Assembly: GCF_007954405.1 (NCBI RefSeq)
Contig: NZ_CP042344.1
Span: forward strand, 2,604,001-2,668,000
Direction of reading: 5' to 3'
Source of the DNA: Comamonas flocculans
GTDB lineage: Bacteria > Pseudomonadota > Gammaproteobacteria > Burkholderiales > Burkholderiaceae_C
DNA length: 64,000 nucleotides
The notes under the pieces were generated by a model. It was not told where the DNA came from, ran no database searches, and worked only from the letters and a program-made list of their open reading frames with translations. This document shows positions 55,141 to 64,000 of this stretch, one piece after another. The number at the start of each line of letters is the position of its first letter. Within the stretch, counting starts at the first letter, position 1. Both the position numbers and the translations under genes were made by a program.

Positions 55141-55926
55141 ATGCGAACACGCTTTGTACTGGTTCAGACCAGCCACCCGGGCAATGTGGGCGCCGCCGCC
55201 CGGGCGATGAAGACCATGGGCTTCGGCGACCTGGTGCTGGTGGCGCCGCGCTGGCCCAACCTACTGCGCCGGGAGATTGCGATCCAGCGCGCCAGTGGTG
55301 CGCTCGACGTGCTCGAACGCGCCCGCGTGGTCGCCACGCTGGAGGAGGCGCTCGAGGGCATGCACCACCTGTGCGCCACCGCCATGACGCCGCGCGACTT
55401 CGGTCCGCCCACGCGCACGCCGCGCGAGCACTTCGATTTGCTATTGAACGAGGAGCTTGCAGCGCTTGATACGCAAGGGTTGGAGGCCGATTCAAGCAAA
55501 AATTCCACAAGCGACTTCGGCGTCGCCTTCCTCTTCGGCAGCGAGCGTTTCGGCATGGCCAATGCCGACGTCTACCGCTGCCACGTGGCGCTGAGCATCC
55601 CCACCTCGCCGCACTTCGGCTCGCTCAACCTGGCGGCGGCGGTGCAGGTGATTGCCTACGAATGGCGTCTGGCCCTGGGCGGCTTCGCGGTGCGCGATGC
55701 CACGCCCGCTGCGGCACTGGCCGACAGCGCGCAGCTGGCGGGCATGCTCGCCCACTGGGAGCAGGCGCTGACGCAGATCGGCTTTCTGGACCCGGGCGCG
55801 CCAAAGAAGCTCATGCCGCGGCTCAACCAGCTGTTCAACCGCGCGCATCCCACCCGGGAGGAAGTCCACATCCTGCGCGGCATCGCCCGGGCCATGCTCG
55901 ATGCGCCGCGGCCCGGGGCCAGATAA
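55141..55926 (+). CDS. trmJ: tRNA (cytidine/uridine-2'-O-)-methyltransferase TrmJ
   Basis: A 261-residue SPOUT methyltransferase for position 32 of tRNAs. [61 protein letters not shown] and [20 protein letters not shown] cover the three SPOUT motifs of the trefoil knot. Between TPREHFDL and [12 protein letters not shown] it carries about 20 residues (101-120) encoded by a dispersed repeat. cysE follows 41 bases later. Confidence 0.93.
   Translation: MRTRFVLVQTSHPGNVGAAARAMKTMGFGDLVLVAPRWPNLLRREIAIQRASGALDVLERARVVATLEEALEGMHHLCATAMTPRDFGPPTRTPREHFDLLLNEELAALDTQGLEADSSKNSTSDFGVAFLFGSERFGMANADVYRCHVALSIPTSPHFGSLNLAAAVQVIAYEWRLALGGFAVRDATPAAALADSAQLAGMLAHWEQALTQIGFLDPGAPKKLMPRLNQLFNRAHPTREEVHILRGIARAMLDAPRPGAR
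55441..55500 (+). repeat. Dispersed hairpin repeat, copy F, inside trmJ
   Basis: GAGGAGCTTGCAGCGCTTGA, then GCAAGGGTTGGAGGCCGATT and CAAGC. It is in frame and free of stops, encoding TrmJ residues 101-120. It aligns with the intergenic copies B, D and E. Confidence 0.6.
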
Positions 55927-55967
55927 TCGGCGCCACCGCCAGACTGCGCAGACGATCCGCACGAGCC

Positions 55968-56756
55968 ATGTTCCCCAGAATCCGTTCCGACATCCAATGC
56001 ATCCTGGACCGCGACCCGGCTGCGCGCAACGCCTGGGAGGTCGTCACCTGCTACCCCGGCCTGCACGCGATCTGGCTGCACCGGCCCGCGCACTGGTGCT
56101 GGACGCACGGCCTGCGCTGGCTGGGGCGCTTCATCTCGCATCTGGCGCGCTGGGCTACGGGCATAGAGATTCACCCCGGGGCCAAGCTGGGTGAGCGTGT
56201 GTTCATCGACCACGGCATGGGCGTGGTGATCGGCGAGACGGCCGAGATCGGCGACGGCTGCACCATCTACCACGGCGTGACGCTGGGCGGCACCACGCTG
56301 TACAAGGGCGCCAAGCGCCATCCCACGCTGGGGCGCGACGTGGTGGTGAGCGCGGGCGCCAAGGTGCTGGGCGGCTTCGTCGTCGGCGACGGAGCCAAGA
56401 TCGGCAGCAATGCCGTCGTCATCAAGCCGGTGCCTGCGGGCGCCACGGCCGTCGGCATTCCCGCGCGCATCATCGCCTCGCACAAGGAGCATGGGGCCGA
56501 CGTGACCGAGGCGCAGCACGAGGAGCAGCAGAAGTTCAGTGCCTACGGCGTCACGCCCCAGCAGGCCGACCCGCTGGCCCAGGCGCTGCGCACGCTGGCC
56601 GATTCCGCTTCCGCCCAGGAGCGGCAGATCGCGCTGCTGTGGCAGGCGCTGCAAAAGCTCTCGGCGGGCGAGCCCGCGCCGGGCTGCGTACCGCCGCAGG
56701 CGCAGGTCAGCGGCCGCTGCGAGGCCGAGAAGGTCAAGGAGATTCTCGGCAAGTAG
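55968..56756 (+). CDS. cysE: Serine O-acetyltransferase
   Basis: A 262-residue left-handed beta-helix acetyltransferase, first step of cysteine synthesis. Motifs are [58 protein letters not shown] and [20 protein letters not shown], ending the helix with [20 protein letters not shown]. The C-terminal tail is longer than in E. coli CysE and lacks the usual ending in Ile; it ends EILGK. Whether it forms the cysteine synthase complex is uncertain. Confidence 0.94.
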   Translation: MFPRIRSDIQCILDRDPAARNAWEVVTCYPGLHAIWLHRPAHWCWTHGLRWLGRFISHLARWATGIEIHPGAKLGERVFIDHGMGVVIGETAEIGDGCTIYHGVTLGGTTLYKGAKRHPTLGRDVVVSAGAKVLGGFVVGDGAKIGSNAVVIKPVPAGATAVGIPARIIASHKEHGADVTEAQHEEQQKFSAYGVTPQQADPLAQALRTLADSASAQERQIALLWQALQKLSAGEPAPGCVPPQAQVSGRCEAEKVKEILGK

Positions 56757-56781
56757 ACGCGGGCCGCCCGCGCCGCTTCGC

Positions 56782-56787
56782 TACAAT
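56782..56787 (+). promoter_or_regulatory. Possible minus-10 element before tig
   Basis: TACAAT, 160 bases upstream of the tig ATG, with only a weak minus-35 match. It is in the space between cysE and tig and would separate their transcription. Confidence 0.35.
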
Positions 56788-56950
56788 GCCGGGTTTTCCC
56801 AAGCAGCAGCCTGCCTGATACAGGGCGGGCGGCGCCCCCGGGCGCGTGAAGGCGAGGGAAAGCCCGCAAAACACACGCGAAGGTGCTGGTGGGGCCGCCC
56901 GGTCGGGCCGGCCGGGCATCTTCCACTCTGTCCGACGATGAGGAAGCACG

Positions 56951-58261
56951 ATGGCCGTCACTGTTGAAACGCTGGAAAAACTCGAACGCAAGATCACGCT
57001 CAGCCTGCCGGTCCAGAGCATCAAGAGCGAGGTGGACGGGCGCCTCAAGCGCCTGGCGCGCACCGTCAAGATGGACGGCTTTCGCCCGGGCAAGGTGCCG
57101 CTGGGCGTGGTGGCGCAGCGCTACGGCTATTCGGTGCAGTACGAAGTGATCAACGACAAGGTCGGCGAAGCCTTTGCCCAGGCCGCCAACGAGGCCAAGC
57201 TGCGCGTGGCGGGCCAGCCGCGCATCTCCGAAAAGGACGGCGCGCCCGAGGGCGAGATGGCTTTTGACGCGGTCTTCGAGGTCTTCCCCGAGGTCAAGCT
57301 CGGCGACCTCTCGGGCGCCGAAGTGCAAAAGCTCAGCGCCGAAGTCGACGACGCGGCCATCGACCGCACCCTGGACATCCTGCGCAAGCAGCGGCGCACC
57401 TTTGCCCAGCGCGCCCAGGGCACGCCCGCCGAGGACGGCGATCGCGTCACGGTGGACTTCGATGGCAAGATCGACGGCGAGCCCTTCGACGGCGGCAAGG
57501 CCGAGGCCTTCCAGTTCCTGGTGGGCGAAGGCCAGATGCTCAAGGAGTTCGAAGACGCGGTGCGCGGCATGAAGGTGGGCGAGAGCAAGACCTTCCCGCT
57601 GGCCTTTCCCGAGGACTACCACGGCAAGGACGTGGCTGGCAAGACGGCGGACTTTCTGGTCACGCTCAAGAACCTGGAAGCGGCGCACCTGCCCGAAGTC
57701 AACGAGCAGTTCGTCAAGTCGCTCGGCATCGAGGGCGGCACGGTCGAGAGCCTGCGCGCCGACGTGCGCAAGAACCTGGAGCGCGAGGTGAAGTTCCGCC
57801 TGCAGGCGCGCAACAAGCAGGCCGTCATGGACGCCCTGTTGGCCCACGCCGAGCTGGACCTGCCCAATGCCATCGTCCAGGCCGAGATCGAGCGGCTGCT
57901 CGAAGGCGCGCGCGCCGACCTCAAGGCCCGCGGCATCAAGGACGCCGACAAGGCCGACATCCCCGAGGACGTGGTGCGCCCGCAGGCCGAGCGCCGCGTG
58001 CGCCTGGGGCTGGTGGTGGCCGAACTGGTGCGCGCCAACGAGCTGCAGGCCAAGCCCGAGCAGCTCAAGGCCCATGTGGAGGAGCTCGCCTCCAGCTACG
58101 AAAAGCCCCAGGACGTGGTCAAGTGGTACTACGGCGACCGCGATCGCCTGGCCGAGGTCGAGGCCGTGGTGGTGGAAAACAACGTCACCGACTTCGTGCT
58201 GGGCAAGGCCCAGGTCACCGACAAGGTCGTCAGCTTCGACGAATTGATGGCGCAGAACTGA
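56951..58261 (+). CDS. tig: Trigger factor
   Basis: A 436-residue ribosome-bound chaperone and prolyl isomerase. The N-terminal ribosome-binding domain contains FRPGKVPLGVVAQRYG. The central FKBP domain contains RVTVDFDGKIDGEPFDGGKA and PLAFPEDYHGKDVAGK. The C-terminal helical arms span about 250-436. The length is normal. It starts the tig-clpP-clpX-lon block. No strong ribosome site precedes the ATG. Confidence 0.96.
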   Translation: MAVTVETLEKLERKITLSLPVQSIKSEVDGRLKRLARTVKMDGFRPGKVPLGVVAQRYGYSVQYEVINDKVGEAFAQAANEAKLRVAGQPRISEKDGAPEGEMAFDAVFEVFPEVKLGDLSGAEVQKLSAEVDDAAIDRTLDILRKQRRTFAQRAQGTPAEDGDRVTVDFDGKIDGEPFDGGKAEAFQFLVGEGQMLKEFEDAVRGMKVGESKTFPLAFPEDYHGKDVAGKTADFLVTLKNLEAAHLPEVNEQFVKSLGIEGGTVESLRADVRKNLEREVKFRLQARNKQAVMDALLAHAELDLPNAIVQAEIERLLEGARADLKARGIKDADKADIPEDVVRPQAERRVRLGLVVAELVRANELQAKPEQLKAHVEELASSYEKPQDVVKWYYGDRDRLAEVEAVVVENNVTDFVLGKAQVTDKVVSFDELMAQN

Positions 58262-58362
58262 GCCGGCCCTTCGGGGTGCGCATCAGATTTTGGGGCTTGT
58301 ACCGGCCGGTGCAGGCCCCATCTGTTTGCGGATAGAGTAAAGCGAATTTGCTGGAGAACTGC

Positions 58363-58971
58363 ATGAGTGCACAAGAGACGAAGGCCCTGGGTTTGATCCC
58401 CATGGTGGTGGAGCAATCGGGGCGCGGCGAGCGCTCCTACGACATCTATTCGCGCCTGCTCAAGGAGCGCGTGGTGTTCCTCGTGGGCGAGGTCAACGAC
58501 CAGTCCGCCAACCTGGTGGTGGCGCAGCTGCTGTTCCTGGAGAGCGAGAACCCGGACAAGGACATCTCGTTCTACATCAACTCCCCCGGGGGCAGCGTTA
58601 CCGCGGGCATGGCGATCTACGACACCATGCAGTTCATCAAGCCCGACGTCTCCACCATGTGCGTGGGCTTTGCCGCCAGCATGGGCGCCTTCCTGCTGGC
58701 CGCCGGCGCCAAGGACAAGCGCTATTCGCTGCCCAACTCCAAGATCATGATCCACCAGGTGCTGGGCGGGGCGCGCGGGCAGGCGACGGACATCGAGATC
58801 CACGCGCGCGACATCCTGCGCACCAAGGAGCAGATGAACCGCATCCTGGCCGAGCGCACCGGGCAGAGCTACGAGAAGATAGTGCACGACACCGAGCGCG
58901 ACTATTTCATGACCGCCGACGAGGCCAAGGACTATGGCATCGTCGACCAGGTGATCGCCCGCCGTTCCTGA
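58363..58971 (+). CDS. clpP: ATP-dependent Clp protease proteolytic subunit
   Basis: A 202-residue serine protease subunit. The catalytic Ser is in [14 protein letters not shown] and the His in [20 protein letters not shown], with the Asp further on. An N-terminal propeptide-like region ([20 protein letters not shown]) precedes the mature start. The ATG at 58363 has GGAG nine bases before it; an upstream TTG is not needed. It lies 101 bases after tig. Confidence 0.96.
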   Translation: MSAQETKALGLIPMVVEQSGRGERSYDIYSRLLKERVVFLVGEVNDQSANLVVAQLLFLESENPDKDISFYINSPGGSVTAGMAIYDTMQFIKPDVSTMCVGFAASMGAFLLAAGAKDKRYSLPNSKIMIHQVLGGARGQATDIEIHARDILRTKEQMNRILAERTGQSYEKIVHDTERDYFMTADEAKDYGIVDQVIARRS

Positions 58972-58990
58972 TCCCGCAAGGCCTGCGCGC

Positions 58991-59023
58991 ACGGCGTTTC
59001 CCCTGCGGGAAGCGCCGTTTTTA
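58991..59023 (+). terminator. Terminator between clpP and clpX
   Basis: ACGGCGTTTCCC pairs with GGGAAGCGCCGT around CTGC and is followed by TTTTATTT, 19 bases after clpP. It would reduce readthrough into clpX. Confidence 0.75.
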
Positions 59024-59068
59024 TTTGAGTATCATCAGTTCACGTTATCCGTTTCAAGGCGTAGCTCC

Positions 59069-60334
59069 ATGGCCGAGAAAAAAGGCTCTTCCAGCGAAAA
59101 AACCCTGTACTGCTCGTTTTGCGGCAAGAGTCAGCACGAAGTCAAGAAACTCATCGCAGGCCCATCGGTCTTCATTTGCGACGAGTGCATAGACCTGTGC
59201 AATGAAATCATTCGCGACGAACAACCGGGCTCCGACAACGCCCAGGGCGGCAACGGCGACCTGCCCACGCCGGCGGACATCAAGGCCAATCTGGACAGCT
59301 ACGTGATCGGCCAGGAGCCGGCCAAGCGCACCCTGGCCGTGGCCGTCTACAACCACTACAAGCGCCTGCGCCACAAGGAAAAGGCCGGCAAGGAAGACGT
59401 GGAGCTGTCCAAGAGCAACATCCTGCTGGTAGGCCCCACGGGCTCGGGCAAGACGCTGCTGGCCCAGACGCTGGCGCGCCAGCTCGATGTGCCTTTCGTG
59501 ATGGCCGACGCCACCACGCTCACCGAAGCGGGCTACGTCGGCGAAGACGTGGAGAACATCATCCAGAAGCTGCTGCAGAGCTGCAACTACGACGTCGAGC
59601 GCGCCCAGCGCGGCATCGTCTACATCGACGAGATCGACAAGATCACGCGCAAGAGCGACAACCCCAGCATCACGCGCGACGTCTCGGGCGAGGGCGTGCA
59701 GCAGGCGCTGCTGAAATTGATAGAAGGCACCATGGCCAGCGTGCCGCCGCAGGGCGGCAGAAAGCATCCCAACCAGGATTTCCTGCAGGTAGACACGACC
59801 AACATCCTGTTCATCTGCGGCGGCGCGTTCGCGGGCCTGGAGAAAGTGATCGAGGACCGCACCGAGGCTTCGGGCATAGGCTTTGGCGCCACGGTGCGCA
59901 GCAAGAAGCAGCGCTCGCTCTCCGAGGTGTTTCAGGATATCGAGCCCGAGGACCTCATCAAGTACGGCCTGATACCCGAGCTGGTCGGGCGCATGCCGGT
60001 GGTCGCCGCACTGGCCGAGCTTGGTGAAGACGCGCTCGTGCGCATCCTCACCGAACCCAAGAACGCGCTGGTCAAGCAGTACGGCGCGCTGCTCGAGATG
60101 GAAGGCGTGGAGCTGGAAATTCGCCCGGCCGCGCTCAAGGCGATCGCACGCAAGGCGATCGCCCGCAAGACCGGCGCGCGCGGCCTGCGCTCGATTCTTG
60201 AACAATCGCTGATAGGCACCATGTTCGATCTTCCGAATGCCGCCAACGTGGAGAAGGTGGTGGTCGAGGAGGCCACCATCGACGAAGCCAGGGCGCCGCT
60301 GCTGGTATACCGCGAGGCAGCGAAGAAAGCCTGA
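59069..60334 (+). CDS. clpX: ClpX unfoldase
   Basis: A 421-residue AAA+ unfoldase that feeds ClpP. The N-terminal zinc finger is [20 protein letters not shown] followed by ICDECIDLC. The Walker A is [15 protein letters not shown], Walker [11 protein letters not shown], and the ClpP-docking IGF loop sits in [16 protein letters not shown]. Sensor 2 [10 protein letters not shown] is present. The length is normal. A terminator precedes it, so an internal promoter is expected. Confidence 0.97.
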   Translation: MAEKKGSSSEKTLYCSFCGKSQHEVKKLIAGPSVFICDECIDLCNEIIRDEQPGSDNAQGGNGDLPTPADIKANLDSYVIGQEPAKRTLAVAVYNHYKRLRHKEKAGKEDVELSKSNILLVGPTGSGKTLLAQTLARQLDVPFVMADATTLTEAGYVGEDVENIIQKLLQSCNYDVERAQRGIVYIDEIDKITRKSDNPSITRDVSGEGVQQALLKLIEGTMASVPPQGGRKHPNQDFLQVDTTNILFICGGAFAGLEKVIEDRTEASGIGFGATVRSKKQRSLSEVFQDIEPEDLIKYGLIPELVGRMPVVAALAELGEDALVRILTEPKNALVKQYGALLEMEGVELEIRPAALKAIARKAIARKTGARGLRSILEQSLIGTMFDLPNAANVEKVVVEEATIDEARAPLLVYREAAKKA

Positions 60335-60399
60335 GAGTGGCCGGCCGCGGCCGCGCCATGCGGGCTGCCGGGGCCACCGGCGGCCCGGTCCGTGATCTT

Positions 60400-60430
60400 G
60401 GCCCTGCCCGTGCCGGCGCAGGGCCGTTTT
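60400..60430 (+). terminator. Terminator-like hairpin before lon
   Basis: GGCCCTGC and GCAGGGCC form a stem and are followed by GTTTT. It lies only 13 bases upstream of the lon ATG and just before its ribosome site GAGGAAT. It could be a clpX terminator or an attenuator for lon. Confidence 0.5.
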
Positions 60431-60442
60431 GAGGAATTGCCC

Positions 60443-62869
<2,427 letters not shown>

Positions 62870-62901
62870 GCCGGTTTTTCAGAAAGCGCAGAAAAATACC
62901 C

Positions 62902-62907
62902 TACAAT
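62902..62907 (+). promoter_or_regulatory. Possible promoter of the tRNA cluster
   Basis: TACAAT minus-10 element 35 bases upstream of the first tRNA-Gly and 33 bases after the lon stop. The minus-35 match is weak. Confidence 0.4.
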
Positions 62908-62942
62908 CTCGGCTTCCTTGTGAAGCGCAGGCTTTGCTCGAT

Positions 62943-63018
62943 GCGGGAATAGCTCAGTTGGTAGAGCGCAACCTTGCCAAGGTTGAGGTCGCGAGTTCGA
63001 GACTCGTTTCCCGCTCCA
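62943..63018 (+). tRNA. tRNA-Gly(GCC), copy 1
   Basis: A 76-base tRNA with encoded CCA. The acceptor GCGGGAA pairs with UUCCCGC and the anticodon loop reads UUGCCAA. It is identical to 63186-63261. Confidence 0.97.
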
Positions 63019-63032
63019 GAATCCTGAAATGA

Positions 63033-63058
63033 GGGGAGGCAAAAGCTTCCCCTTTTTT
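63033..63058 (+). terminator. Terminator between tRNA-Gly and tRNA-Cys
   Basis: GGGGAGGC pairs with GCTTCCCC around AAAA and is followed by TTTTTT. It lies 15 bases after the first tRNA-Gly. Confidence 0.75.
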
Positions 63059-63072
63059 CTGAAACAGAGTGC

Positions 63073-63146
63073 GGCGCGGTAGCAAAGCGGTTATGCACCG
63101 GATTGCAAATCCGTCTAGCCCGGTTCGACTCCGGGCCGCGCCTCCA
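63073..63146 (+). tRNA. tRNA-Cys(GCA)
   Basis: A 74-base tRNA with encoded CCA. The acceptor GGCGCGG pairs with CCGCGCC and the anticodon loop reads UUGCAAA. Confidence 0.96.
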
Positions 63147-63185
63147 GAAATGTCCGTGCCGTCGCGTCCTGCGCATGGCACCGAT

Positions 63186-63261
63186 GCGGGAATAGCTCAG
63201 TTGGTAGAGCGCAACCTTGCCAAGGTTGAGGTCGCGAGTTCGAGACTCGTTTCCCGCTCCA
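63186..63261 (+). tRNA. tRNA-Gly(GCC), copy 2
   Basis: Identical in every base to the copy at 62943-63018, including the ATGCGGG context of two bases upstream. Confidence 0.97.
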
Positions 63262-63387
63262 GCAGCCCAGCCCGGTGTTCCGGTGCCGCCTTGTCGGTGT
63301 GCCGGGACAAAGGCGCCGTTGCGCCTGCGGTTTGCCCTGGCGGCCCTTGTGCGTTAGCCTTGGCGGGACCTTGGGCGTCGCAGTTCT

Positions 63388-63480
63388 GCCCCGATGGTGA
63401 AATTGGTAGACACTGCGGACTTAAAATCCGCTGCCTTCCTGAAAAGGGGCGTGCCGGTTCGACCCCGGCTCGGGGCACCA
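63388..63480 (+). tRNA. tRNA-Leu(TAA)
   Basis: A 93-base class II tRNA with encoded CCA. The acceptor GCCCCGA pairs with UCGGGGC, the anticodon loop CUUAAAA gives UAA, and a long variable arm (UGCCUUCCUGAAAAGGGGCG) is present. Confidence 0.95.
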
Positions 63481-63491
63481 AAGAAGGTTTT

Positions 63492-64000
63492 ATGTCAGAT
63501 TACAACGCTCCCTTTGAAATCCACGTCCACGGCCAGGTTCAGTTGCGCCTCGGGGTCGATTTCGCGCAGTTGCAAGACGCGCTCAAGCCCTTGTGGAAGT
63601 ACGCCGGGGCCCGCTCGCTGGCCGATGGTTCTGTCAGCGCCTATGAAGAAGAGCCGGGCATCCAGTTCGAGCCCAAGGAACGCCTGTTGCAGATGTGCTG
63701 GACGGTGCGCGGCGATGAGGACTTTCGCCAGTCGCTCGACGAAATGTGCATGAGCCTGAACGAGATCGCCGACCAGGGCGCGGCCATCGAGGTGACCTTC
63801 TACGACACCGAGTTCGACGAAGACGAGGCCGAGGAGGCCGAGGACGAGAGCGAATCGCGCGACGACTTCCTGATGCTCTTCGTGGGGCCGACGCCCGCGG
63901 CCATCATGCAGGTGCAGCGCGACATGCTGGTGCAGGACGTGATCAACGTGATGGAGCGCCACTTTGACGCCGCCGAGCTCTCGGGCGTGGTCGCGGAGAT
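63492..64000 (+). CDS. Conserved acidic protein of unknown function, 3' end outside window
   Basis: At least 169 residues, cut by the window edge. It begins MSDYNAPFEIHVHGQVQLRL and GVDFAQLQDALKPLWKYAGA. A very acidic run (FDEDEAEEAEDESESRDDF) precedes LMLFVGPTPAAIMQVQRDML. No domain is recognised. I recall similar proteins only in betaproteobacteria. Its start 12 bases after tRNA-Leu, without a strong ribosome site, means it may be read from the tRNA transcript or its own promoter. Confidence 0.75.
   Translation, partial: MSDYNAPFEIHVHGQVQLRLGVDFAQLQDALKPLWKYAGARSLADGSVSAYEEEPGIQFEPKERLLQMCWTVRGDEDFRQSLDEMCMSLNEIADQGAAIEVTFYDTEFDEDEAEEAEDESESRDDFLMLFVGPTPAAIMQVQRDMLVQDVINVMERHFDAAELSGVVAE

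Overview
The window is one continuous high-GC bacterial chromosome segment. Gene families and gene order point to a betaproteobacterium of the Burkholderiales, most likely Comamonadaceae. The supporting evidence is EF-P with Arg32 beside its rhamnosyltransferase EarP, a short H-NS-family protein, the order tig-clpP-clpX-lon-tRNA(Gly-Cys-Gly-Leu), and a dispersed AGCTGC..GCGCTT hairpin repeat that I recall from comamonad genomes. No plasmid or phage structural genes are present. No species is assigned.

Layout. (1) 1-1700: a methyl-accepting chemotaxis protein. (2) 1726-10544: an 8.8 kb integrated element in the 3' end of tRNA-Val(GAC). It is bounded by a 17-bp direct repeat and carries a P4-type integrase, AlpA, a PriCT_2/TOPRIM/DUF927 primase-helicase, RadC, a HTH protein resembling a terminase small subunit, and several small unknown proteins. 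It also has integrase arm-type repeats at both ends and two oppositely oriented clusters of a GCGGGGACA iteron. It looks like a P4/PICI-style satellite or a small replicative genomic island, and is the most interesting part of the window. (3) 10.6-24.9 kb: core genes, namely relA with an upstream alpha/beta hydrolase, 3-hydroxybutyrate dehydrogenase, an OmpR/EnvZ-like pair, efp/earP, a class III CoA-transferase, tRNA-Ser, a DUF3334 protein, maeB and a purine permease. (4) 23.5-42.1 kb: a purine catabolic locus in two wings. Left wing: NCS2 permease, M20 hydrolase, fused uraD-allC, puuE and a GntR regulator. Right wing: glycerate kinase, uraH, xdhC and puuD. Between them lie a DUF2945 gene, a solute-binding protein, a Tat-exported amine oxidase/cytochrome c/RidA lipoprotein operon and three stress-type genes. 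(5) 42.2-55.1 kb: dcd, an ornithine-cyclodeaminase homologue with pcp, a zinc metallopeptidase, a DEAD-box helicase, apaH, hns, acnA, a FAD monooxygenase, ddh, a nuclease and suhB. (6) 55.1-64 kb: trmJ, cysE, tig, clpP, clpX, lon, four tRNAs and a partial unknown gene.

How the genes work together. The purine genes encode urate to hydroxyisourate (PuuD), to OHCU (UraH), to allantoin (UraD domain), to allantoate (PuuE), to ureidoglycine (AllC domain), with glyoxylate carbon probably leaving through glycerate kinase. XdhC matures a xanthine dehydrogenase that is not in the window. A shared GTATAC/GCATAC motif lies upstream of four purine transcription units and is probably the operator of the local GntR protein. 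The tig-clpP-clpX-lon block is the standard protein folding and proteolysis group.

Start sites, domain calls and motifs were read by eye. No database search or structure calculation was run.
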